Of a stretch of DNA of 64,000 nucleotides, positions 1-7,156 are shown piece by piece. Numbering within the stretch: position 1 is the first letter of the stretch; every line of letters begins with the position of its first letter. The stretch lies in NCBI GenBank assembly GCA_002300355.1, contig NSGV01000001.1:124001-188000 (forward strand), written 5' to 3'. The notes under the pieces are model-generated. The model made no database searches, was not told the DNA's origin, and saw only the letters and a list, made by a program, of their open reading frames with translations. Source of the DNA: Streptomyces sp. TLI_235 (GTDB taxonomy: Bacteria > Actinomycetota > Actinomycetes > Streptomycetales > Streptomycetaceae). The position numbers were made by a program, and so were the translations under genes.

Positions 1-380
1 CCGGCCTGCGGCCGCTCACGGGTGCCTTCCCGCAGCCCGCCACCGGGCCGCGGCCCCACGGGCAGACCACGGCGGGCGCGTTCTCCGCCGGGTCCTCCTT
101 CGGTTCGGCCGGCGGGGCCCTCGCGGACTCGAACCGAACGGCGAACGAGTTTCCGGCGGCGATCGAGCGGTCCCCGAACGGGCTCCCGCAGCGCCGCCGC
201 CACGCCAGGTCCTCCCGGCCGGGCCCGGTGGAGGTCTCCCCGGTCCCCGAGCCGGCCCAGGCACCGGTGCAGCCCGGCATGTGGCTGGCCGCGTTCCACG
301 AGGGGGTGAACGGCCACGCGCCGTCCACCGGTGCGGGGGACCACACCAGTGAAGAGTCGGCAGGGAAGGGCGAGCAGTGA
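1..380 (+). CDS. cvnA: Conservon sensor kinase CvnA, C-terminal end (partial)
   Basis: The reading frame beginning at base 3 stays open to the TGA at 378-380 and encodes about 125 residues of low-complexity Pro/Gly/Ala sequence. It includes a GLPQRRRHA stretch and ends with WLAAFHEGVNG, the kind of tail that follows the ATPase domain in nitrate-sensor-like histidine kinases of Streptomyces conservons. The kinase core lies outside the window. The stop overlaps the next start, and the four following genes are the canonical conservon partners, which is the main reason for the call. In conservons the kinase-like protein sits at the membrane and works with the small proteins B and C and the GTPase D. 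Confidence 0.8.
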   Translation, partial: GLRPLTGAFPQPATGPRPHGQTTAGAFSAGSSFGSAGGALADSNRTANEFPAAIERSPNGLPQRRRHARSSRPGPVEVSPVPEPAQAPVQPGMWLAAFHEGVNGHAPSTGAGDHTSEESAGKGEQ

Positions 381-784
381 TGCAGCAGCGCAGCAACATG
401 GACTGGATGCTCAAGGAGCTGGCGAACAGCGTCCCGCACACCCGCCACATCATCGTGCTGTCCGCGGACGGCCTGCGGATGGCGCAGTACGGCACCGACC
501 CGGACACCGCGGACCGCCTGGCCGCCGCCTGCGCCGGTCTGCAGAGCCTGGCCACCGCGGTGGGGCACGAGTTCCCGCACGGCGACGGCCGGATGCGGCT
601 GGTCGTGATCGAGGTCAGCGGCGGCTTCTTCTACCTGATGTCGGCCGGCGCCCGGGCCTACCTCGCCGTGCTCGCCGACGAGGGCGTAGACGCCGGCCTG
701 ATGGGCCAGCGGATGCGGGACCTGGTCGCCCGGATCGGTGAGCATCTCAGTACACCGCCGCGCAACGGCGAGCAGGTCGCATGA
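380..784 (+). CDS. cvnB: Roadblock/LC7 domain protein, conservon CvnB
   Basis: A 134-residue protein that is essentially a single roadblock/LC7 fold (NMDWMLKELA, then VLSADGLRMAQYG and a C-terminal GEHL segment). Roadblock proteins in conservons and in the MglB class act as partners or regulators of small GTPases. The ATG at 380 overlaps the cvnA stop; a GTG at 377 is an alternative that adds one residue. The stop at 782-784 overlaps the start of cvnC (ATGA), so the genes are translationally coupled. Length and order match typical conservons exactly. Confidence 0.93.
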   Translation: MQQRSNMDWMLKELANSVPHTRHIIVLSADGLRMAQYGTDPDTADRLAAACAGLQSLATAVGHEFPHGDGRMRLVVIEVSGGFFYLMSAGARAYLAVLADEGVDAGLMGQRMRDLVARIGEHLSTPPRNGEQVA

Positions 785-1140
785 GTGCAGGCGACCAGGA
801 TTGGGACGAGGGCATCCCCGAACGTCTCTATGTGATCACGCGAGGCCGCAGCGGCCTGGCCGAACAGGCCACGTTCGACCTGGTCACCCTGATCGTCTCC
901 CGCTCCGAACCGGCGCCCACGATGCAGCCGGAGCACGCGGCGATCCTGCGGATCTGCGGATCGCCGCTCTCCGTGGCCGAGATCTCCGCCTATCTGCGGC
1001 TGCCGACCAGCGCGGTCACCGTGCTGCTGGCGGACCTCCTCGCCGAGGGACGGATCGAGGCGCGCTCCCCCGTCCCGCAGGCGATCCTTCCCGAGCGTGC
1101 CCTGCTGGAGGCGGTGATCCATGGACTTCAGAGGCTCTGA
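781..1140 (+). CDS. cvnC: DUF742 protein, conservon CvnC
   Basis: This 119-residue DUF742 protein has the usual N-terminal RLYVITRGRS motif and a winged-helix-like core (hydrophobic helix, then SVAEISAYLRLPTSAVTVLLADLLAEG). DUF742 proteins are always found between the roadblock protein and the GTPase in conservons and are thought to bridge the complex; the biochemical role is unknown. It starts at an ATG overlapping the cvnB stop, and its last 20 bases overlap the beginning of cvnD, an arrangement conserved in these operons. Confidence 0.92.
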   Translation: MSAGDQDWDEGIPERLYVITRGRSGLAEQATFDLVTLIVSRSEPAPTMQPEHAAILRICGSPLSVAEISAYLRLPTSAVTVLLADLLAEGRIEARSPVPQAILPERALLEAVIHGLQRL

Positions 1141-1738
1141 CACCATTGCGGGGCCGGAGCGGGCGGACCTGCTCCCCGACTCGGCCACCATGGCGGTCAA
1201 GGTGGTGATCGTCGGCGGGTTCGGCGTCGGCAAGACGACCCTCGTCGGGTCGGTGAGCGAGATCCGACCGCTCACCACCGAGGAGACGATGACGCAGGCC
1301 GGTGCGGACGTCGACGACATCGCCGGGGTCGAGCGCAAGACCGAGACCACCGTCGCGATGGACTTCGGCCGGATCAGCATCACCGACGAACTGGTGCTCT
1401 ACGTCTTCGGCACCCCCGGACAGGAGCGGTTCTGGTTCCTCTGGAACGGGCTGTTCGAGGGCGCGCTCGGTGCTGTCGTCCTGGTCGACACCCGCCGACT
1501 GGAGGTCAGCTTCGACGTCATCGGACGGCTGGAGGACCGCTGCGTTCCGTTCGTCGTCGCCGTCAACTCCTTTCCGGAATCCCCCGGTTACCCGACCGAG
1601 GAGCTCCGGGCCGCCCTGGACCTGCCCGCCGAGGTGCCGATCGTCGCCTGCGACGCCCGTTCCCGCGAGTCCAGCCGGGACGTCCTGCTGACGCTGATGC
1701 GCTACCTGTACGGCCTCTCGGCCGCGGCGGCACGGTGA
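1121..1738 (+). CDS. cvnD: Small Ras-like GTPase, conservon CvnD
   Basis: A 205-residue GTPase. The P-loop GGFGVGKT lies at residues 32-39, followed by the conserved SVSEI segment, a switch region with TTVAMDFGRI, the G3-like GTPGQERFWF motif and a late VACDAR segment. It is the nucleotide-binding member of the conservon complex and is predicted to be controlled by the roadblock protein. The ATG at 1121 lies inside cvnC in another frame; the N-terminal MDFRGSDT resembles the usual MDF start of this family, so this start was kept over the internal ATG at 1190. Confidence 0.93.
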   Translation: MDFRGSDTIAGPERADLLPDSATMAVKVVIVGGFGVGKTTLVGSVSEIRPLTTEETMTQAGADVDDIAGVERKTETTVAMDFGRISITDELVLYVFGTPGQERFWFLWNGLFEGALGAVVLVDTRRLEVSFDVIGRLEDRCVPFVVAVNSFPESPGYPTEELRAALDLPAEVPIVACDARSRESSRDVLLTLMRYLYGLSAAAAR

Positions 1739-1855
1739 CCCGGCCGCCCGCCGCCGCCCCGCCTGAAGACCGGACCTGACGACCGTTCACGACGCCCTCC
1801 ACCGACCCCGATCGCCTTGACGACCCTGCCCCCCCACGCCGATTCCGGAGACACC

Positions 1856-3343
1856 GTGACCACTCCGTTCCCCGAGCACTCCGCACCGACACCGCCGCCC
1901 GGCTGCCCCGCCCACGGTCTCGGACCCGACGGCCTGCGCCGTCTCTACGGTCCCGAGGCCGAGGCCGACCCGGCCGGCCTGTACGAGAAGCTGCGCGCCG
2001 AGCACGGCGAGGTGGCGCCGGTGCTGCTGCACGGCGACATCCCGGCGTGGCTGGTCCTCGGCCACTCCGCGAACCTCGCCGCGATGCGCACGCCCTCCCG
2101 GTTCTCCCGGGACTCGCGCCGCTGGACGGCGTTCCAGAACGGGCTGGTCACCGCCGACTCCCCGCTGATGCCGGTGGTCGCCTGGCAGCCGCTCTGCGTC
2201 TTCGCCGACGGCGAGGAGCACCGGCGGCTGCGCGGCGCGGTCACCGACGGCCTGAACCGCTTCGACCGGCGCGGCATCCGCCGCTACGTCACCCGCTTCG
2301 CCGACCAGCTGATCGAGGAGTTCGGCCCGTCCGGCCACGCCGAGCTGATCTCCCAGTTCGCCGAGCACCTGCCGATGCTGGTGATGACGCAGCTCGTCGG
2401 CATGCCCGAGGAGTACGGCCCACGGCTGGTCGAAGCCGCCCGGGACCTCATGAAGGGCACCGAGACAGCGATCGCCAGCAACGAGTACGTGGTGGACTCG
2501 CTGCGCCGGATGATGGAGCGCAAGCGGGTCTCCCCCGGTGCCGACCTGGTGACCTGGCTGATGCAGCACGAGGCGGGTCTCACCGACGACGAGGTGATGG
2601 AGCACCTGCGGGTGGTGCTGCTGGCCGCGAACGAGACGACCGTCAACCTGATCGCGGACGGGCTGAAGATGGTCCTCACAGACCGGCGGTTCCGGGCCCA
2701 CCTGTCCGGCGGTCAGATGACCCTGCCCGACGCGCTGGACCAGGTGCTCTGGGACTCCCCGCCGATGATGCTGGTGGCCGGCCGCTGGGCCACCGGCGAC
2801 ACCGAGCTCGGCGGGCAGCGGATCAAGGCTGGCGACATGCTGCTGCTCGGCCTCGCCGCCGGCAACGCCGACCCGGCCGTCCGGCCGGACCTGTCCACGC
2901 CGCTCTTCGGCAACCGCTCCCACCTGGCGTTCGGCAGCGGCCCGCACGAGTGCCCCGGCCAGGACATCGGCCGGGCCATCGCGGAGACCGGTATCGACAT
3001 CCTGCTCACCCGGCTGCCGGACCTCCGACTCGCCGTCCCCGAGCAGGAGTTGACCTGGACCTCGGCCTGGATCTCCCGGCACCTGGTCGAGCTGCCGGTG
3101 AGCTTCTCCCCGCGGACGGCCACGGCGGACACCGCACCCGGCACCACCGCCCCGCCGGTCACCCCGGCCACCCCGCCTGCCACGCCCGCGCCCGTCACTC
3201 CGGCAGCGCCCGCCGGCCCGGCGGCGCCCGCCGCCGGGCCGGTGTCCGAGCCCGCCGGGCCGGTGTCCGAGCCCGCCGGGCCGGCCGTTCCGCGTCAGCG
3301 GCTCGGCTGGTGGGACACCCTGGTCCGGCTGTTCCGGCGCTGA
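1856..3343 (+). CDS. cvnE: Cytochrome P450, CYP157-like, conservon CvnE
   Basis: A 495-residue P450. The heme-ligand motif FGSGPHECPGQDI has Cys366, and the I-helix reads LLAANETTV. The K-helix position that is ExxR in nearly all P450s reads DQVLW (residues 295-299), matching the CYP157 family found in conservons, where ExxR is replaced (EQSLW in CYP157C1). A GTG at 1856 preceded by a CCGGAG box is preferred over a TTG at 1817. The C-terminal ~75 residues are a Pro/Ala tail with a repeated AGPVSEP unit, ending in an aromatic/basic helix (WWDTLVRLFRR) that could touch membrane. The substrate is unknown. Confidence 0.9.
   Translation: MTTPFPEHSAPTPPPGCPAHGLGPDGLRRLYGPEAEADPAGLYEKLRAEHGEVAPVLLHGDIPAWLVLGHSANLAAMRTPSRFSRDSRRWTAFQNGLVTADSPLMPVVAWQPLCVFADGEEHRRLRGAVTDGLNRFDRRGIRRYVTRFADQLIEEFGPSGHAELISQFAEHLPMLVMTQLVGMPEEYGPRLVEAARDLMKGTETAIASNEYVVDSLRRMMERKRVSPGADLVTWLMQHEAGLTDDEVMEHLRVVLLAANETTVNLIADGLKMVLTDRRFRAHLSGGQMTLPDALDQVLWDSPPMMLVAGRWATGDTELGGQRIKAGDMLLLGLAAGNADPAVRPDLSTPLFGNRSHLAFGSGPHECPGQDIGRAIAETGIDILLTRLPDLRLAVPEQELTWTSAWISRHLVELPVSFSPRTATADTAPGTTAPPVTPATPPATPAPVTPAAPAGPAAPAAGPVSEPAGPVSEPAGPAVPRQRLGWWDTLVRLFRR
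3234..3290 (+). repeat. Tandem repeat in cvnE tail
   Basis: A 21-base unit encoding AGPVSEP is repeated two to three times within the cvnE C-terminal linker. It is in frame and probably arose by slippage. It gives no sign of being a regulatory element. Confidence 0.7.
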
Positions 3344-3365
3344 CGCCCCGGATCCGTGGGCGCCG

Positions 3366-3764
3366 TCAGCGGCTGTCGTAGGCGCGGCGGGCGGCGTCCA
3401 CCGCGGGGAGGGAGCGCTCGACCCAGTGGGCGAGGCCGCCGACCAGGTCGGCGGCCTGCTCACCGAGCGGGGTGAGGCTGTAGTCGACCCGGGGCGGGAT
3501 GACGGGGTGGGCCTCGCGGTGCACGAAGCCGTCCCGTTCGAGGGTCTGGAGGGTCTGCGCCAGCATCTTCTCGCTCACACCGGCCACCGCCCGCCGCAGC
3601 TCGCTGAAGCGGTAGCCCCGCTCGCGGAGGGCGATCAGCACCAGGACGCCCCAGCGGCTGGTGACGTGCTCCAGGACTCCGCGCGAGGGGCACATCCGGT
3701 CGGTGACGTCGCCGAGGAGGGGGGCGGGGACGGCGGCGGATTCGAGCTGGGTACTCACCTTCAT
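3366..3764 (-). CDS. HxlR-family transcriptional regulator
   Basis: A 132-residue winged-helix protein of the HxlR/YtcD type. It carries the family hallmarks: a Cys near the N-terminus (DRMCPSRG), LEHVTSRWGVLVLIALRERGYRFSEL, the recognition helix VSEKMLAQTLQTLERDGFV, and the wing VDYSLTPLGEQ. Such regulators often sense quinones or electrophiles through the Cys. The ATG at 3764 was preferred to an upstream TTG at 3782. It diverges from a QorB-like reductase, its likely target, and the 92-base gap holds two palindromes (3769-3777 and 3781-3794). Confidence 0.92.
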   Translation of the reverse strand: MKVSTQLESAAVPAPLLGDVTDRMCPSRGVLEHVTSRWGVLVLIALRERGYRFSELRRAVAGVSEKMLAQTLQTLERDGFVHREAHPVIPPRVDYSLTPLGEQAADLVGGLAHWVERSLPAVDAARRAYDSR

Positions 3765-3768
3765 ATCA

Positions 3769-3794
3769 GTACCGTACCTCAAAGTGGGTACTTT
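3769..3794. promoter_or_regulatory. Candidate HxlR operator pair
   Basis: Two dyads lie side by side in the divergent gap: GTAC-C-GTAC at 3769-3777 and AAAGT-GGGT-ACTTT at 3781-3794. Both are compatible with a dimeric winged-helix repressor that controls itself and the reductase. The symmetry is seen directly; the function is inferred. Confidence 0.6.
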
Positions 3795-3856
3795 CGAGTG
3801 GTTAGTGCTCCCTCTACGGTGGTGGTTGAAGTCGAAACCACCCGAGGGAGTGCATC

Positions 3857-4711
3857 ATGATCGTCGTCACCGGAGCCACCGGACAGCTCGGCCGCCTGAT
3901 CGTCGAAGGACTGCTGGAGCGGGTGCCCGCACAGGACCTGGCGGTGGCCGTCCGCTCGCCGGAGAAGGCCGCCACGTGGGCGGCACGCGGCGTCGAGGTC
4001 CGTGAGGCCGACTACAGCCGCCCGGAGACCCTCGACGGCGCCTTCCGCGCCGGCGAGACGGTGCTGCTGGTCTCCGGCAGCGAGGTCGGATCCCGGGTGC
4101 CGCAGCACACCGCCGTGATCGACGCCGCCGTGTCGGCCGGGGTCTCCCGCCTCGTCTACACCGGCGTGCTGGGCGGCGACGAGGCCACCTTCGACCTCGC
4201 CGCCGAGCACCGGGCGACCGAGGCCGCGATCCTCGCCTCCGGCCTGCCGTACACCCTCCTGCGGAACGGCTGGTACACCGAGAACTACACCGCCGGCGCG
4301 GCCGGGGCCGTCGAGCGCGGCAGCGTCGTCGGCAGCAGCGGCGACGGCCGGATCGCCACCGCCTCCCGCGCCGACTACGCGGCCGCCGCCGTCGCCGTCC
4401 TCACCGGCGCGGGCCACGAGAACCGCGCGTACGAGCTGAGCGGCGACACCTCCTGGAACCTCGCCGAGTACGCGGCCGAACTCGCCGCCCAGTCCGGCCG
4501 CCCGGTCGCGTACCTGGACGTCGCCCCGCAGGAGCACCTGGACGCACTGGTCGGCGCCGGCCTGCCCGCGGGCTTCGCGGCCGTCCTGGTCGACGTCGAC
4601 GCGGCCATCCGCCGCGGCGAACTCGACCGCGACCGCGGCGTGCTCTCCACCCTCATCGGCCGCCCCACCACCCCGCTGGCCGACACGGTGAAGGCCGCCC
4701 TCGGCGCCTGA
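3857..4711 (+). CDS. NAD(P)H-binding quinone reductase, QorB-like
   Basis: A 284-residue atypical short-chain dehydrogenase of the NmrA/QorB (YtfG) type. The dinucleotide loop GATGQLG is at residues 6-12, followed by a second strand with AVRSPEKA, LLVSGSE, and the central LVYTGVLGG and GWYTENY segments typical of QorB. It probably reduces quinones or related electrophiles with NADPH in the cytoplasm. The divergent HxlR regulator fits a quinone-responsive switch, as in other bacteria. A GAGG box precedes the ATG. Confidence 0.88.
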   Translation: MIVVTGATGQLGRLIVEGLLERVPAQDLAVAVRSPEKAATWAARGVEVREADYSRPETLDGAFRAGETVLLVSGSEVGSRVPQHTAVIDAAVSAGVSRLVYTGVLGGDEATFDLAAEHRATEAAILASGLPYTLLRNGWYTENYTAGAAGAVERGSVVGSSGDGRIATASRADYAAAAVAVLTGAGHENRAYELSGDTSWNLAEYAAELAAQSGRPVAYLDVAPQEHLDALVGAGLPAGFAAVLVDVDAAIRRGELDRDRGVLSTLIGRPTTPLADTVKAALGA

Positions 4712-4749
4712 CCGCACCGCGCACGCCGCGGCTGGCCGTCTGGGCGGCC

Positions 4750-4765
4750 AGGGACCTTCGGCCCT
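4750..4765. promoter_or_regulatory. Possible DosR/OsdR-like dyad before the universal stress gene
   Basis: The sequence AGGGACC-TTC-GGCCCT forms an imperfect dyad about 100 bases before the universal stress gene. Mycobacterial DosR and its Streptomyces relative use GGGAC/GGCCC-type dyads in front of such genes. A neighbouring hairpin CTGGCCG/CGGCCAG at 4732-4751 may instead be the terminator of the reductase gene. Confidence 0.35.
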
Positions 4766-4861
4766 CCGTGCGGTGCCGGCCGGTCCTGGTAGCGCGACGA
4801 CCGCGCTGCCGAGGATGGTCCTGCGCCCCTGCCGCGCAGGTCACCTCGGAGAGGAATTGCC

Positions 4862-5731
4862 ATGCCCCAGTACGTTCTTGCCGGGATCGACGGCTCGCCG
4901 CAGAGCACCGCGGCGGCCCGGTGGGCGGCCGACGAAGCCGCCCGCCGGGAGCTGCCGCTGCGCCTCGTGCACGCGCAGACCTGGCTGGACGACGTCCACG
5001 CCGGCGCCGGGCAGCCCGCGGACGTCCGCGGCCTGACGCTGCGCATGCTGGCCGACGCCCGCACCGAGGTCCGCACGGCGCACCCGGCGCTGGAGGTCCG
5101 GGCCGACCTGATCGGCGGCGGCGACCCGATCGAGGTGCTGGTCGAGGCCGCCGCCTCGGCAGAGCTGCTGGTGGTCGGGTCTCGCGGGCTCGGCGGGTTC
5201 GCCGGGCTGGTGGTGGGCTCGGTCGGCCTGGCCCTCGCCGCGCGCTCCGAGGCGCCGACCGTCCTGGTCCGGTCCACCGGGGCGCACCGGCCGGGCCCGG
5301 AGGGGACGGCCGTGGTGGTCGGGGTCGACTCCCGGTCGTCGTCGCCCGACGTGCTCGACTTCGCCTTCCGCGAGGCGTCCCGGCGCGGGGCGGTGCTGCG
5401 CGCGGTGCACGGGTGGACCCCGCCGCCGGTGTGGGGCTACGCGGGCGTGATCACCCCCCAGGTCGAGGCGGAGCAGTTCGGGGCGATCGAGGCGGAGCTG
5501 TTGCGCGAGGCCCTGACCGGCTGGCGGGAGAAGTACCCCGAGGTGGCCGTCGTCGAGGACTGCCGGATCGCGGGTGGAGCGGAGGCGGTCGTGGACGCCG
5601 CCGCGGACGCGGCACTCGTGGTCGTCGGCCGGCGGCGCCGCCGCCACCGGATCGGCATGCAGCTCGGCCCGGCCGCCCATGCGGTGCTGCACCACGCACA
5701 GGCCCCGGTCGCGGTCGTCCCGCACGACTGA
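4862..5731 (+). CDS. Tandem-domain universal stress protein
   Basis: A 289-residue protein with two UspA domains (about 1-140 and 150-289). Domain 1 begins YVLAGIDGSPQS and has the ATP-binding-type motif VVGSRGLGGF...GSVG; domain 2 begins VVVGVDSRSSS but its motif is degenerate (VVGRRRRRHRIGMQLG), so only the first half is likely to bind nucleotide. Such proteins accumulate in hypoxia, dormancy or stress and act in the cytoplasm. The start is supported by the box GGAGAGGAATTGCC before ATG. It is monocistronic and convergent with the MerR gene. Confidence 0.93.
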   Translation: MPQYVLAGIDGSPQSTAAARWAADEAARRELPLRLVHAQTWLDDVHAGAGQPADVRGLTLRMLADARTEVRTAHPALEVRADLIGGGDPIEVLVEAAASAELLVVGSRGLGGFAGLVVGSVGLALAARSEAPTVLVRSTGAHRPGPEGTAVVVGVDSRSSSPDVLDFAFREASRRGAVLRAVHGWTPPPVWGYAGVITPQVEAEQFGAIEAELLREALTGWREKYPEVAVVEDCRIAGGAEAVVDAAADAALVVVGRRRRRHRIGMQLGPAAHAVLHHAQAPVAVVPHD

Positions 5732-5932
5732 CCGAGACGCCGGACGCCGGACGCTGGATGACGACGGTGGACGCGGCCGGCCCTGTGGTGGCGCACCCCC
5801 GGCGCGAGTTCTCACGGGCGGACCGCGAGACCGTGACAACGCCGCTTGAGGCGACACCGTGCACGTCTCCGAAGGTCGCACCGGGCGGGCAAAGGCGCGC
5901 GGCCCGGCGGACGGCGGGGACGGGGCGGCGCC

Positions 5933-6970
5933 TCAGGTGAGCAGGTGCTCGATCCGGTCGAGGGCGCCGGGCAGGTCGCGCGGGCGCAGGATGCCGGTGC
6001 CGGTGCCGGGTCGGCGCCCGGCCCAGCCCGGGCCGGCGGTCAGGACGACCGGGCGGGAGCGGGATCCGCGGCCGCCCCAGGCGGTCTCGGCGGTCCGCCG
6101 GGCCAGTACCCGGTCGGCGGTGTGCTTGGCCTGGGACCAGATCATCACCGCGGCCGGTCCGGTCCTGCGGACCGCCTCCAGCAGCGCCTCGGCCGGCACT
6201 GCGGCGCCGAACATCCGGTAGGGCAGGCCGCGTTCGGCCAGCCCGGCGGCGACCGCCTCCAGCGGGAGGGTGTGCAGTTCGGCCGGCATGCCGGCGAGCA
6301 GCGCGGGCGGGCCCGATCGGGGCGGTTCTGGGCGGTCGGCGACCCGTCGCAGTGCGGTGGAGACGTGCCAGGACAGCAGGTGCTCGACCTCGACGTACCG
6401 TTCGCCCTCGCCGGCCCACTTGCGTCCGGCCGCGCGCAGCGCGGGCATCATGACCTCCGTCCAGGCGGCCACCGCCCCCATCTCGTCGACCACCTGACGG
6501 AGGATCAGTGCGACCTCGGCGGTGTCGAGGCGGACGGCGGCGCGGGTGAGGCCGCGGCACTCCGGGCGGACCGGGCCGGCCGGCGAGGCGGTGCCGGGGT
6601 CGAGCAGGTCGCGGCCGTCGCGGTACGGGGTGCCGGGAGGCTGTGGGGGTCCGGTCCGGGCGGTGTCGAGGGCCAGCCGCGCCGCCTCGCCGGGTGGTAC
6701 GCCGCGCGCGGTCAGTCGGCACATGGCCTCGAGGACGGCGACGTCCTGCGGGCTCCAGCGGCGGTGGTGGCCGGCTTCGCGCAGGGCCGGTCCGATGCCG
6801 TACCGCCGCTCCCAGGAGCGGACCGTGGTCGGCGAGACGCCGAGCCGACGGGCCACTCCGCCGGTGGTGAGGCTGGCCCCTGCGAGCGGCGGAGCGGGAT
6901 CGGCTCCGGGCAGGGGCACGGAAGCTCCGGCGGGTGCCGGGCCGCCGCGCACGCCCGTGGCGGTCACCAT
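5933..6970 (-). CDS. MerR regulator with cobalamin-type sensor domain (CarH/LitR-like)
   Basis: A 345-residue protein. Residues 34-100 are a MerR helix-turn-helix (GGVARRLGVSPTTVRSWERRYGIGP) with the RR-W wing of the CarH/LitR subgroup. Residues 150-205 resemble the helical cap that precedes a B12 domain (W..G...VEVEH). Residues 220-340 look like a B12-binding fold with AELHTLPLEAV, including His233 at the position of the lower-ligand His. Related proteins are light-gated repressors using adenosylcobalamin. Cobalamin binding here is an inference, since the Gly-rich loop is weak. ATG 6970 lacks its own good ribosome site and overlaps a 16-codon leader. Confidence 0.75.
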   Translation of the reverse strand: MVTATGVRGGPAPAGASVPLPGADPAPPLAGASLTTGGVARRLGVSPTTVRSWERRYGIGPALREAGHHRRWSPQDVAVLEAMCRLTARGVPPGEAARLALDTARTGPPQPPGTPYRDGRDLLDPGTASPAGPVRPECRGLTRAAVRLDTAEVALILRQVVDEMGAVAAWTEVMMPALRAAGRKWAGEGERYVEVEHLLSWHVSTALRRVADRPEPPRSGPPALLAGMPAELHTLPLEAVAAGLAERGLPYRMFGAAVPAEALLEAVRRTGPAAVMIWSQAKHTADRVLARRTAETAWGGRGSRSRPVVLTAGPGWAGRRPGTGTGILRPRDLPGALDRIEHLLT

Positions 6971-7014
6971 GCGGCGCGGCGGCGGGAGGCTCGGACGGGT
7001 GCGGCGCAAGCCAT
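6964..7014 (-). CDS. 16-codon leader peptide overlapping the MerR start
   Basis: An ATG at 7014 is preceded by the best ribosome-binding site in the area (AGGAGGAG, four-base spacing). It opens a frame of only 16 codons (MACAAPVRASRRRAAW) whose stop overlaps the MerR start (ATGGTGA). The downstream gene has no convincing site of its own, so translation probably reaches it by coupling. Alternatively a one-base sequence error hides a longer MerR N-terminus. Confidence 0.5.
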   Translation of the reverse strand: MACAAPVRASRRRAAW

Positions 7015-7156
7015 GACTCTCCTCCTGGCGCTCGGTCGGGGCCGCCCGGCGGTCGCGGCAGTCCTTCGCTCCGCCGGTGGCCACCTCCGTCCAGCATCGC
7101 GAACCGGGCCGGTGCACACGGCTCGCAGCGCTTGCGCACCGAACTGCCGGCGATAG

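Noticed and set aside
3226..3290. Short repeats in cvnE as a regulatory or recombination site
   Set aside because: They are in frame within the coding tail and are explained by codon-level slippage in a Pro/Ala linker.
5451..7139. Long minus-strand frame overlapping the MerR gene
   Set aside because: The adjacent frame has the MerR helix-turn-helix; this one is low-complexity Arg/Pro sequence.
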